From the NCBI RefSeq assembly GCF_000005505.3, contig NC_016131.3:37039001-37103000 (forward strand): a stretch of DNA of 64,000 nucleotides, read 5' to 3'. Source of the DNA: Brachypodium distachyon (Eukaryota > Streptophyta > Magnoliopsida > Poales > Poaceae). Every line of letters begins with the position of its first letter. Position 1 is the first letter of the stretch. The notes beneath the pieces are model-generated. The model was not told the origin of the DNA and did no database searches. It worked only from the letters and a program-made list of their open reading frames with translations. The translations under genes and the position numbers were made by a program. Positions 11,574-22,080 of the stretch are shown here, piece after piece.

Positions 11574-13091
11574 TCATCGGCGTCGTTTGTGCTGAAAAGA
11601 GACTGACAAAATAGACAAAGTGTGTGCATGGTATATGTATATGTCATCAATTTTAACTCCACTCCCATGCTGCACATTCGATGTTTCACGTAAATAAAAC
11701 TCATAATAGTGCAAAAGATTAATAGTCATATTCCAACGGCAAGTATCACATTTTAATTTGTAATTCTCATCATTAAACCATCCTAATGTAGGTGAACAAT
11801 AATTCAAAATTCCCAAATGGCGAACTACAATATGCGTCAATGTGCAATCATGCCACAAGTTATTTGTCGTACAACTATCACCAATATTAGAGGTCATATC
11901 AAAATGATTGAGCATACACAAAATATTGTTGTCTCTCAAATCAAGAAAGTTATCACAAGCAATGCAAATCTGATGCACCAAAACTTTATTGTTGACATCA
12001 TGTTCTCCAATTAATGGAATAGTGTATCCGTGGGCATTAGCAAAAGATTTTGAAATTGTTAACTCAGAAACTTTATCCATTGCATGTGACAAATATATAG
12101 GTGTATCAAGTGTAATATAACACAAAGAATTAATAGGTGGATCCTTATCAATCACTCCATGTCTAATCAACTCGACACAACCTAAATCAAATTTATCTAT
12201 CTCACTTGTTTCTCCCAAAACATTAGTTATTTCCTCACATGATTCATTCTCATCAATATCAAAATTAATTTGTGCACTCAAATCATTAGAAGAATTAATT
12301 TCAGCAGTAGGTGCACTTGAATCACCATGTACGACAATAATTTCACATGGTGCCGAAAATTCAACAGGTATCACATGTATTTCATCACATGCCCTTTTTA
12401 GTTCAGCAACATAATCCTCTGTATCACTACCTTGTGGGCTCGACTCATTTGTAGTAGACCCTCGCTGTAATTTTCTCTCAACTTTATGAGCAAGATTAAG
12501 CAAACTCAAAAGAGAGTCGTATTTTCCATATTCACTCATGTAAGAAATATCAAAGTTAAGCCCACAATAAAACCTATCCATTTTTCTTTATTCGGTTTCA
12601 TCTAAACCAGATTGCAAGGTTATAATTTGGAACTCATTGTAGTAATCATCAACAGTTTTATCATCTTGTGCCAAACGTCGTAATTTTGAACGCAAGTTAA
12701 AAGCATAACTAAAAGGGACATATTTTTCTCTCATGATTTTCTTCATATCAACCCAAGTGTGGGGCATTTTCTTTTCTCTAACTATCTCATTCCACCAAGA
12801 TAAAGCAGCAAAAATAAATTTACTACTAGCAATTTGAACCTTGCGACTATCAAGTACATGTAAGCATGTGAATTGTGCAGTTAAAGCTAGCTCACAATCT
12901 ATATACGTTTCAGCATCATTTTTCCCCTCAAAGAAAGGTACACACAATTTAATTGTATTAGAAGGAGTGTTTTGTACCGTTGCCGTGGCATTATCAACAA
13001 GAGACGTGGAGGATGGCCGTGGTGAAAAGCACTCATCGCGGTCACGGGATAGCATCGGTCTAGTTGCCATGCTTCGTGTAAGTCCAGTCAT
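11574..13091 (-). pseudogene. gag-like ORF of element N, one in-frame stop
   Basis: Two frames, 13091-12588 and 12581-11574, are in the same phase and separated by one TAA (12588-12590), so they read as one gag of about 506 codons. Residues about 70-165 form a retrotransposon gag domain (VPFFEGKNDAETYI, FAALSWWNEIV, YNEFQIITLQSGLDETE), and MDRFYCGLNFDI to LAHKVERKLQ right after the stop is the usual continuation of that domain. The last ~290 residues are acidic then hydrophobic/Cys-rich, lack a CCHC knuckle, protease or RT motif, and are not recognised. The stop may be a mutation of a Glu or similar codon, or could be read through. Confidence 0.78.
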
Positions 13092-13492
13092 GGTTAGTAG
13101 AAAACAAGAAACAAATCACAGTAATATGTTCCTATCAACTATTAGGATGTGGCTACAAGTCGCTCAACTCTCAAGCTAAAAATCAAGTTCTTACGAGTTC
13201 TTACCATGCAAAACAGGAAGTTGATGGCCAGCGGCGTAACCAAGCCCTCCGAAGATTAAATTTATCGATGCCTCGGTAACAAACCAACCTAGGTGTAGAA
13301 TCTGTGGAGCTTGGAGGCTTTTGTGAGTAGCAAATAATCAAATCAGCACTGCAAAGTTGAAAATATGCTCAATAATGCTAGTCCTAGCTGCTGGAGTCGA
13401 TAAGAACGAATTACAGAAATAATCTAAGCCTAGATACTGAAGAAGGTAGGAATAGATAGATCAAAAGATGGCACAACAAGTAAATCCCTGGG

Positions 13493-13577
13493 ATTTTTTT
13501 TTCTTTTTTTTTCTTTTTGTGGCCTACTGTTTGGCTTCTTATTCTTTTCTTCTTCTTTTTTTCTTTTTTCTTTTTTA
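13493..13577. repeat. Poly-T/CT low-complexity tract in N's leader
   Basis: T-rich runs broken by single C or G. On the element's own strand this is an A/G-rich tract. Simple sequence; no function is assigned. Confidence 0.8.
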
Positions 13578-14028
13578 ACCCCAGAAACTCACGCAAAAGA
13601 AGGACCGGAAAACTGTACGTCGGTCTGTCGAAAAACAGCAAATGCTGCAGTAAAAAAAATTCAGAAAAATATGAAAAAATATAGGTTAGAAGGGTATCGA
13701 CACAAGCTTTCCAGCAAGGGCAAGATCACTCAAAACGGATGTCGGACGGTGAAGAAAACTGAGAAACACCGGGCTGCAGCGACGCCGGAAAACGGATGCA
13801 GAAACTTAGAAACTCCAAAAGTCCACCTTACAAACCGAATTTGAGGGTCAAAGTGCAGGGCCAAGCCCTGAATATTTCCTGATGCACCTCGTCGTGAGCT
13901 TTCCAAAAAGTCCAAGAACGTCCAAATCCGAGTTGGTACGCAAAAGATACGCCCGTTTTACTGAACACGGGTCAAACCCACCCGAAACTAAAATTCTACT
14001 CGGACTCGGGTCCGAAACTGACTCGAAC

Positions 14029-14096
14029 TCTTTCTCTTTTTTTTTCCTTTTTTTTTCTTTCTTTCTTTCCTTTTTTTTCTTTCCTTTTTTTTTCAA
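14029..14096. repeat. Second poly-T/CT tract in N's leader
   Basis: CTTT and CCTTTTTT units nearly without interruption. Slippage-prone and likely variable between copies. Confidence 0.8.
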
Positions 14097-14216
14097 CTTT
14101 CCAAACAACTTGATATCTAAACAAAATTTGATCTATGATGAAACACTTTCCAAAAGCACTCCTTATTGGACTCGGACTCGAACTCGCGGCTGAAAACTAT
14201 TACTTGCCGACATGAT

Positions 14217-14310
14217 GTAGAACTCGAAGAGGGACTCAGTGTAGGACTCGAAGAGGGACTCGGTGTAGGACTCGATGAGGGACTCGGTGTAGGACTCGAA
14301 GAGGGACTCG
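14217..14310. repeat. 24-bp tandem repeat, about 4 copies, in N's leader
   Basis: Units of the form GGACTCGGTGTAGGACTCGA plus AGAG/TGAG repeat in tandem. On the element strand they encode a Ser-Ser-Pro-Thr-Pro-Ser-Pro repeat in the leader ORF. The period is a multiple of three, so copy number change keeps the frame. Confidence 0.85.
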
Positions 14311-14656
14311 GTGGAAGATATGGTGGCGACGGGAGATTATGGCGGTGGTGTGGCAGGAAGTTTGGCGGCAGAAGATTGATGAAGGAAACCTGCGTCACAC
14401 GAAGAACAAGAAAACCAAAAGCGAGTTCGATCTAGTAAAAAAAAATCTGAAAAACGATCCAATCTAATCCAGCAACTCGACACGATTAATGCAGCAAAGA
14501 TTCAACAATGCAAATACTAAAGTGAAAATTGCAAGGCTCGGATTGGTTCTAGGACAAGGTAACTATTTCTAATTTTTATTTGGCTTTTTTTGGACGATAG
14601 GTAAAAACAGATCTAAACTACGGATAAACTGGAAAAATCTCACCGAGCAACCTTAA

Positions 14657-14668
14657 GCTCTGATACCA
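14657..14668 (-). other. Primer-binding site of element N (tRNA-iMet type)
   Basis: On the minus strand TGGTATCAGAGC, complementary to the 3' end of initiator tRNA-Met, starts two bases after the 5' LTR end. It proves the minus orientation of N. Confidence 0.93.
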
Positions 14669-14670
14669 CG

Positions 14671-15684
14671 TGATACGGGATGGGGTGGCCCGATCTTTCG
14701 ATGAGATTGATAGCTTTCGATTTGTGTAGGAGGTGACGTTGACGATCCGACTACGGCCTAGGAGGCAGTGCCTTAGTAATCGATACACCAACTCCAGAGG
14801 GTTATTGATCCCGCGGGGGCACGATCAACCTGACCACGAAGGTCTTTGTTCCTGCAAGCAATCGAAGAACAAGCAAGAACAAGATAAATAGGAGATGCAA
14901 TCTAAAATTGCGAATATACTATATCAAACCAATGTCTCAACGAGACGATAAGTTGGAATCTTGACGACGGTAAAACAGGTGGTCTAACCGACACACGCGA
15001 TTACACGAAAGTAGCAAAGATGGCTAAACTTTATCTAATCAAAACCCAAGGCTCCATAGGGGGGGCTCATGGGGTATAAATAGGAGGAGGTAGAGATATT
15101 TTCGTCCACCTTGAGTAAGGAGGCCGAAATCCAACTCTATCTCTAACTTCTCTAACAAACTACAACTCTTTAGGAAACAGAAAAACAGATCCGTCAGCTT
15201 GTTTTGTCTGCCAGGGTCAGCACGAGTGTAATCTCTTGATGGGGCCAGATCCGTTGGAAAGGTCTTGTAATTACCTTTCCAACAAGTACTTTTTTGCTTG
15301 ATTTGGACTCCGGATGCGGCCTGGGTGATTAAAACAAATTCGGGTCTCCTGGCAGCTCGGACCCGAATCGGATTCAACTTTAATTCGTGATATCTTTCTC
15401 TAGCAAGCTCCGAATCATGTGCCGTTTGATTTGTTGGAAAGTAGACTTGATAGGCTTCACTTTGAATCTCCCTTTGCAGGCTATCACACTTCATCTTCAC
15501 TTTGGATTTGTAAAATTCATTAAGATGCCTACATAATAAGATTACACAAGATAGTAGCTCCGCCTCATTGCAAGTAACATATTGAAAACATTTTGTAATT
15601 AAATTCACCTGATTATAATTGTTATTAGATACACCAACAATTAGGGTTCTAATGGTCGTATCCATGGTGATCATGTCCATATCA
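14671..15684 (-). repeat. 5' LTR of element N
   Basis: 1014 bp, minus strand from 15684 to 14671, TG...CA ends, near-identical to 10535-11547. The primer site follows on the element strand. Confidence 0.93.
15039..15680 (-). CDS. ORF inside N's 5' LTR (unknown, 213 aa)
   Basis: Starts five bases inside the LTR on the element strand and stays open for nearly two thirds of it. It is the longer partner of 10899-11471 with a 23-residue N-terminal extension. No recognised domain; no membrane segment is clear. If transcription starts downstream in the LTR, the ORF would be read only from the end of the 3' LTR or from an outside promoter. Low confidence that it is expressed. Confidence 0.3.
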   Translation of the reverse strand: MDMITMDTTIRTLIVGVSNNNYNQVNLITKCFQYVTCNEAELLSCVILLCRHLNEFYKSKVKMKCDSLQREIQSEAYQVYFPTNQTAHDSELARERYHELKLNPIRVRAARRPEFVLITQAASGVQIKQKSTCWKGNYKTFPTDLAPSRDYTRADPGRQNKLTDLFFCFLKSCSLLEKLEIELDFGLLTQGGRKYLYLLLFIPHEPPLWSLGF

Positions 15685-15859
15685 GTTTGACTTATTTTTG
15701 TGTCTTAGAGTGATGTAATGATATCCTTGTTGCTCCAACCTGCGGTGAATACATTGCGTGTATGTTGTGAAGTGTTCATCGTAGGGAGGCACTGGGAGTT
15801 CATTTATGCGCGAGTTGGCACTTGGGGCTAAATTGCATAATCCAGTCTCGGGGTCTCAC

Positions 15860-15871
15860 ATGGTATCAGAG
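15860..15871 (+). other. Primer-binding site of element T (tRNA-iMet type)
   Basis: TGGTATCAGAGC begins directly at the 5' LTR end. It fixes the LTR boundary and plus orientation of T. Confidence 0.93.
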
Positions 15872-16216
15872 CCTCGCTGCCCTTAGGTTTCTCCCTGGTT
15901 AGAAATGGTCAAAGTTGAGTCTAGTAACTATTTTCATCTCTAAAATATTTGAAAAATGGAAAAGTAGACTCTGATTTTTCTTCTTTTCCCACCCACCCAC
16001 CCTTCTTGTTTTGGAAAATTCCCTCTTTCCTCAGTTTCTAAACTAGGTATCTCGGGGTTTGTTTTCTGTAGTTCCTTTTTAGTTGGTGGCATTCAAGTTC
16101 TTTTGTGGTTTTCGTTGTCAAAGAAAAGACCATTCCTTCTTGTTTAGCTCATATCTATAGTGCATAGATAAACCTAGTTCTTCCAAAGTTCTAATCCTGC
16201 AATCACTTTCTTTCAG
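15872..16216 (+). other. Leader of element T
   Basis: About 345 bp of AT-rich leader with no ORF of note. It ends in a pyrimidine run and CAG just before the next ATG, which resembles an intron 3' splice site; this is inference. Confidence 0.5.
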
Positions 16217-16958
16217 ATGTCGCTCTACACTCCTCCTCATCCACAGGTGGTCTTTATGTCCAACTGTGAGACAACGCAAGGTTTCCCTGAAGTGCTCCGT
16301 TAGATCATGAGGCAAATCAGTTTCTGATACCAGCCGGAGTACACGGTATTTGAGGATTACCGTGACTTCAACCAGGAGTACTACCTTGCCGTTGTCCGCA
16401 TCCACCAAGTCGTGCCTTCAGAAAAGTTTCCAGTGCACAAAGCAGTGGGAACTGGGCATACCATCGAGTTGGCTATCCAACAGGTGGCTGTGCGTGACCC
16501 TACTCCGCAGGAAGTACGAAAAGCTGGACACAGGACCATTCAAGCACATCCCAAGAGGCCTCATCACGTGCGAGAACAAGTTCTTCACACTTCCAGGCTT
16601 GCCTGAGGAGAAGGTTACCAATGACAGCTATGATCTCTGCAACTTTGTGTCAAGCCAGCAGCACATGATGGCGAACATGCGCGCCGAGATCGACCACTAC
16701 CGCAAGCAGCTGTGGATAGAACTCGGTCACCTCTCCGCCGTGGTTGATGCAGGAATGTACCAGAATGAAGTTCGCTATCCTTCGAGGCCTCCTGCTCCTG
16801 AGAGACTCCATGCGTTTCCAGTGGATGGGTTTACTCCAGCACGTGGCCCACCAAGAGTGTTCGAGAGTACGTACCTTCCGCGTCAGTTCTTGTATGGGGA
16901 ACAGAAGGCAGATGCGTACGTGTTTCCGTACTCTCCGCAGCTACTGCTGAGGTCTTGA
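16217..16958 (+). pseudogene. Extra ORF upstream of gag in element T (ORF0-like, broken)
   Basis: Begins ATG at 16217 (MSLYTPPHPQ) and continues with two stops (near 16300 and 16325), then YQPEYTVFEDYRDFNQEYYLAVVR, then a frameshift near 16510 into RKYEKLDTGPFKHIPRGL and on to about 16956. The restored length would be about 245 residues, with a conserved-looking middle (YEKLDTGPF, CENKFFTLPGLP) and a Pro-rich tail. It precedes gag on the same strand. I know of extra ORFs before gag in several grass gypsy elements, but I do not recognise a domain and give no function. Confidence 0.55.
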
Positions 16959-17195
16959 CAGCTTTGTCAGGATAGGTCTCTGTATCCGTAGTTCCATCTA
17001 TGGCCACACTTCTTGTGCATTGTGAATGGCAAGATGAGTAGTGTAATCTTTCTTTGCTTTGGATGATTGTAATCACTAAATCTTTGGATGGCACAATGTG
17101 GTATCTCAGATTTCATGTTATCCTTTAATCCTATCTTTGAGGCTTTACGTCATGCATTATGTTTCAACTGTTGTGTAAACCATTGTGCAAACAGG
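16959..17195 (+). other. Spacer between extra ORF and gag in element T
   Basis: AT-rich, stops in all frames; no signal recognised apart from CAAACAG before the gag ATG. Confidence 0.5.
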
Positions 17196-17359
17196 ATGGC
17201 ACCTGTTCGTCGTGATCCTTCTCCTCCACCTGAGTTGGGCAACATACTTCTTCAGATGGGACAAATCTTTAAGCGTATGAATGACCAGCAAAACAATCAA
17301 GGCAACAATGCAAACAATGGAGCTAATGGCAGGGTTTCCATCAAGGAATTCCTTGCTCT
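17196..17359 (+). pseudogene. gag of element T, N-terminal piece
   Basis: ATG at 17196 starts MAPVRRDPSPPPELGNILL, followed by an Asn/Gln-rich stretch (about residues 28-45) and VSIKEFLALN. The frame is cut by solo LTR S1 and resumes exactly at 20727 (NPRTFSLPSEPLDADDWL) once the LTR and one target copy are removed. The product would be the capsid precursor that packages the element RNA. Confidence 0.85.
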
Positions 17360-17364
17360 CAATC
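17360..17364. repeat. Target-site duplication of solo LTR S1 (left)
   Basis: CAATC; the right copy is 20726-20730, identical. Confidence 0.93.
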
Positions 17365-20300
17365 TGTAACATCCCAAAATTTCGAACTTTTACATGTGCA
17401 TTGCATCCATGAGCATCATGCCACAATTGCATATTTGAATTCAAATTTGAATCTCAAAAAGGCTTTAAAAGTTTTAATTTCAACTTGAACCTTAGGGTAT
17501 ACACCCATTTGAGTTTTGGATTTTCAAACCAATATGTTTTATGTATAAAAGGGGTTTAGTGCATATATAAGCTATACCATAATTTTTTGGTTAATTATTT
17601 GGAGTCGAAAAAGTATTTTATTCAAATAGATATATAGCCCTAAAGGCATTTATAGGGCAAATGTATTTTTATATATTTTATTTTGAGGGGAAACTACTCC
17701 CAAAAGTTGTATCATGGTAGGACATGATTTTACAAATTTTCTGGTTTTTATTTGGACCAATTTCGAGTTCAAACTCAAAAGATATCAAAGAAATAAGAAA
17801 AGCAGAAAAAGAAAAGGCAAAAAGAAAAAAAAAGGGGGTAAACCGGACCGGCCCGGCCACTTTGGGCCGAACCGGCCCAGTCCGACCGCGCCCGACCGCG
17901 ACACGCGCCGGACCCGCCCGCCCGGCCGCTCCACGCGCGCGCCCGCACCCGCTGACCGGTGGGGCCCACCTGTCAGGGGCTTCTTCCCCGTTTGGAAGGC
18001 GCCCGCGACGCGCGCCGCCTTCCTTCTTCGACGCCGCGCGCCGTCACCGCCGTGATCTCCGCATCCCGTGCCTCCCGTGCCTCCGTGCCCGCGTCCCTAT
18101 AAAGCCAGCGCGCCCCTCTCTCTCTTCCTCCTCTTTCCCCTCTCTATTGCGCCCCCAGGCTCGAGAAATTTCTCGCCGGAGCTTTGCCCGCGCCGCCGCC
18201 GTTCTCCTCCGTCTCCGGTGAACCCTAAGGGTAAGCGCCGCCATCTTCTTTTCCCTCTTCCTCTACTCCTCCGTGCCCTTCGGTTGACGCGCTCCATCTT
18301 CGCCCCCGTGCAATGCAGCCTCCGGACGCCGCCCGCTCGTCCTCGCCGGAGTCCGGTGACCGCGCCGCCGTCTTCGCGCGTCCTAGGTGAGCCCTCCGCC
18401 CTCCCGAAGACGCGCCGACCCCGTCACCGAGCGCGCCGTGCCGCGTCGCGCCTCCCCGTGATTTCCCCGAGCCGCCCGCGACGCCCGAGCACCCCGCGCC
18501 GCCACGCCCGTGCCCGCGCCGCCGTCTCCTCCAACTCCGGCCGCCCGCGCCGCCCGGTAAAACCCTAGAACTCCCCTCGTCCGTCCGATCCGGATCCGAG
18601 GGCTAAGATTAGATCCCGTTTTAAGTTTTAACCGAACCGGTACACACCAATTGGATGCTGACAGGTGGCACCCGGTTTTATAAAATAAAAATGTAATTTT
18701 AATCCCCCGGAATTAATAAAAGGCACTTTTGCGGATAGGCCCCTGTAAATTCAAATGATCATAACTTTAAATCTGTTTGGCCAAATTTAATGATCCACAC
18801 CTTTTTGGAATCCTTAGGAAATTTAGAATCTTTTGGCACTGTCCAAATTGAAATTTGAATATTTAAATCACATTCAAATTACAGATTAGGGTTTTATGCC
18901 ATTTAAATCATAACTAATTATTTAGGAGTCCTTTTTGAATGAAACCAGTGTTCAAAAATTTGTTTTATTGTCCTCTATCCAATGGGGCAGAGAAACAAAT
19001 ATTTTGAATTAAATTGTTTTGCAGATGCAAATAAAACCTCATTTTAGGATTTAAACCCTAACCTTTGTTACTAGTTTAAAACCCTAATTGCATGTGCTTA
19101 AATTATTTATGCTTTGGATCAGTAGATCACCCAAATAAAGTAAACCAAACTCATGTCACATGTTTTGCATCGCATCATGCCATACATAATCTTTTGTTTG
19201 TATGGTGTGTTTATGTATGTGTATGTTTGCTTGATTGTATAGTTTTCTCGGAGAGCGAACTGTGTGATTGCGAAGAGTGTTTGAATACCAACTACTATCA
19301 AGGCAAGTTCACTTTGACCATCATCCCATTATTTTATTATGCACTAGATTTTATTAGTTGCATTGTTAGGGTTATTATTGTATCTATGCTAGCTATGATC
19401 TGTCCTAGTAGTATGGGATACCTTTGTCATGACCTTCACCACCAATTGCCATCGCAGTAGTAAGATGCTATGCTATGATAATATACGAGGGTGGTATTAT
19501 TACAATGTGATACTATTGAATTACAAACATAGTTTTCCTCGTGTATGGCAAAACAAGTAATTCAATGAACCGTCCTGGGTGGGCTGCTTCGAGTATTCGG
19601 ATGTCGTGACGTTAGGTCCATTTCTATGGGTCCCTCTGAGTCGAGTTCCTGTGGATTCAGGAATGGATCGTCCATGGACGTCTCTCCCGTGGATTCGGGG
19701 AGCGCCTTCGTCACAATGTGGGATGCCACCCGGGATAACCAGAGACTGGACTAGTTTCCTGTTTAGTAGCTTCCAGTACAACCACATGGTAATATGGGCT
19801 CTGCCTGGATGGAGTAAGAAATGGTTACCCAGATCCGAGGGATTGTACTGAGGTAGTTGTGTAGGTGGGAGCGCGGGTCCCTCAGGTGGTTTGGGTGAAC
19901 ATGTTCTGAAAATTCTTGAAGTCGATGCCGTTGCTACTCCACCCGGAGGATAGCAAGGGATTAACACGTCGAATTCTTGTGGGTAAAGTGTACCACCTCT
20001 CGAGAGTGTCAAACTAAGTACTTAGCCGTGTCCCCGGTTACGGACAATTATGAGCAACTGGATATTGGGGCTGTAAGGAAAGTCTCACTCATTCTAATTT
20101 CCTAATAAAATGAATGGTTTGAACTGGGTAGGAGCATTGATGTTTCTACTCAATGTGCCTAGGTTAATAGGAGCATGGGTGTTTCTACCCCGTGTCCAAT
20201 AGAATTCAAAACTATTTGTCTAAAAATGATAGGACTTGAATAATGATGCTTTTATGCAAAGTAGCCAAACCCCACTTAGCCAAACTATGCATGTACTTGG

Positions 20301-20725
20301 TAGGTCCTTTATAACTCTAGTGAGCTTGCCAATACATTCAAATGTATTGACCACGTAGTGGCTGCAATTAATAATGCAGGTGAAACTGATGAAGAGTGAG
20401 GTTTGTCGATATTTCTTTGGGTCATGTGCTTACATTCCAACATGTTCTCTCCTCTGGGAGTAGATGAGGCCCTTTTACTCTACCTTTCCACTGCAGCTTC
20501 ATGATACATTGTTATCATGGTTTTGAACATTATTTGTTATGCTGGCCTAGGAGGTCATGCAAGTTTGTAAGTACAATTTAAGTTCTGGATGATACGATGT
20601 AATAAAGTACTTTTGACCTTTGTATCTTGGTATTACATCTTGAACTGTGTGTGCTAGTGAGTCGATCCAGGGACTAGCACAAGTAAGCACAGAGATCGAA
20701 CCATTGGTGAAGGGGGATCGCTTCA
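17365..20725 (+). mobile_element. Solo LTR S1 (3.36 kb) in T's gag
   Basis: Starts TGTAACATCCC, ends GCTTCA, flanked by perfect CAATC repeats, and has no internal region. Such solo LTRs arise by recombination between the two LTRs of a full element. A TATA-like CTATAAAG at 18097-18104 sits in a GC-rich block (17850-18600) followed by a pyrimidine-rich leader. The 3' third shares blocks with F, J and I, including a CGTCCATGGACG palindrome and the end segment GTCGATCCAGGGACTAGCA. Confidence 0.92.
18097..18104 (+). promoter_or_regulatory. TATA-like box of solo LTR S1
   Basis: CTATAAAG followed within 30 bases by a long CT-rich stretch, the layout of a plant promoter and leader. It could drive read-through transcripts into flanking DNA; this is inference. 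Confidence 0.55.
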
Positions 20726-20726
20726 C

Positions 20727-21600
20727 AATCCAAGGACTTTCTCTCTACCTTCAGAACCACTTGATGCTGATGATTGGCTTCGTGAGATGGTCCCGTGCTC
20801 TTTGCATGGTTCGTGTGGCAAATGAGGACAAGATTCCTTTTGCGAGCTACCTCCTCCGAGGTGAAGCAGCTGCATGGTGGGAGAATTTCCAAGCCTCCAA
20901 GCACCCTGATGAAGTCATCACTTGGTTTGAATTCCAGGACGCTTTCCTAAAGCACCACATCCCAGCTGGTCTGATGGACAGAAAGCGTGAGGAATTCTGC
21001 AGTCTGACTCAAGGCAAGAGTTCTGTTCTCGAATACTTCAAGGATTTCAACCGTCTTACTCGCTATGCTGGCGATGAGATCTCTACTGACTTGAAGAAAC
21101 AAGAAAGGTTTTGCAAGGGTCTCAGTCCGTCGGTGAAGTATGCTCTCAATCTCATCAGGTGCAATTCTTTTGAAGACTTGGTCAATACTGCTCTGCAAGC
21201 TGAACATGGCCGTTCACAGTTTGAGGATTCTCGCAACCACTCTCGTGATACTGGGTCTTCACCGACGGAGGTTGTGGGTTCCCAACAACGCAACTGTCCG
21301 TCCAGCATATGGTCAGAGGAACGATTGTCAAGGTTCCCGCCCACCCTCCCAGGCTGTCTCTCTTAAGAGCTACAATGGGCAGCAAAGACCTCAGAATCAG
21401 AACAGTGACACCAGAGTCTGTTACAAGTGCAAACAGCCAGGCCACATTGCGACTCACTGCCCTATGAATCAGATTCAGGCAGCACCTCGCCCTCCTCCAA
21501 GCCAGGCGATGGTTCCAGCTCAGGGTAATCAGCAAAGCTCTTATGACAACAACAAGTCCAATGCTAGCCGTGCCCGTGTCAATCGTGTCAATGCGGAACA
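20727..21600 (+). pseudogene. gag of element T, C-terminal piece with CCHC knuckle
   Basis: Continues the gag frame (NPRTFSLPSEP, DADDWLREM), then after a frameshift near 20795 the core domain ALCMVRVANEDKIPFASYLL, AAWWENFQASK, LEYFKDFNRLTRYA. A second frameshift near 21290 leads to a Gln/Asn-rich linker and an intact zinc knuckle CYKCKQPGHIATHC at 21419-21460. Apart from the frameshifts the core residues are well kept, so decay is moderate. Confidence 0.87.
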
Positions 21601-22080
21601 AGCAGAGGAAGCTACCGACGTTGTCATCGGTAATTTGCATGTTAATTCTGTTCTTGCTAAAGTATTATTTGACACTGGAGCATCGCATTCTTTTGTTTTG
21701 CACTGCTTTCCACGAGCAATCGACTTGCAGCAGGACACCTTGCTTACCCCTGTTCTAATCCAAACCCCTGGGTCCAAGTCTAGGTCAATTAAGATAAGTC
21801 ATGGCACCCGAATCCAAATCAACAATTTTGTCTTCTTTGCCGACCTCCTAGCCCTCGGACCCTCTGACATTGATGTCATTCGAGGGATGGATTGGCTTAA
21901 ACCTCATCAAGCTTTGATAGACTGTGCTACTAAGTCTGTCATTCTAACACATCCCACTAGCCAGATAGTCACTTTCCACTCTTCAAAGGCCACAAACACC
22001 CAGCTCTACTCTCTAGACGCAAAGCCACTTCCAACTTTGGAATCTGTTAAGGTGGTTTGCGAATTCCCGGATGTTTTTCC
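21601..22080 (+). pseudogene. Protease region of element T
   Basis: Follows gag in the same frame. The active site reads VLFDTGASHSF at about 21662-21694 (DTG at 21671-21679), and the flap/second region has DIDVIRGMDWL at about 21870. It cleaves the polyprotein. This segment is uninterrupted between 21300 and 22300. Confidence 0.87.

Larger units (their letters stand above)
13092..14656 (-). other. Long 5' leader of element N
   Basis: About 1.56 kb between the primer site and gag. It contains two pyrimidine-rich low-complexity tracts (13493-13577, 14029-14096 as read on plus), a 24-bp tandem repeat (14217-14310), and a 93-codon sense ORF (14398-14117) rich in Ser and Pro. A packaging signal would be expected here but cannot be identified by eye. 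Confidence 0.6.
10535..15684 (-). mobile_element. Element N: gag-only non-autonomous LTR retrotransposon
   Basis: Complete minus-strand element of 5.15 kb with perfect GTTTG target duplications, 1.01-kb LTRs, an initiator-Met primer site at 14657-14668, a polypurine tract at 11548-11562 and one gag-like frame. No protease, RT, RNase H or integrase motif is visible in its ~3.1-kb interior. This fits the published TR-GAG class of non-autonomous elements (gag domain only, mobilised in trans), an assignment made from structure. The two LTRs differ at about 22 sites by eye, making it the youngest intact insertion here. Confidence 0.9.
6887..15859 (+). repeat. 5' LTR of element T, split by element N
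   Basis: Begins TGTAAGAGCCC and ends TCTCACA just before the primer site. The part 7730-10534 plus 15690-15859 matches 33888-36767. The first ~350 bp is AT-rich, then a GC-rich block (7270-8160) with a TATA-like TTATAAG at 7535-7541 probably holds promoter and leader, then an AT-rich U5-side half. Long frames in the GC-rich part exist on both strands and are not treated as genes. Confidence 0.88.

Noticed and set aside
11817..12014. Plus-strand 65-codon frame in N
   Set aside because: Lies opposite the gag-like frame and has no features of its own.
17724..18568. Arg/Pro-rich frames in solo LTR S1
   Set aside because: Same GC-rich LTR leader as in T and I; no start context, no domain.
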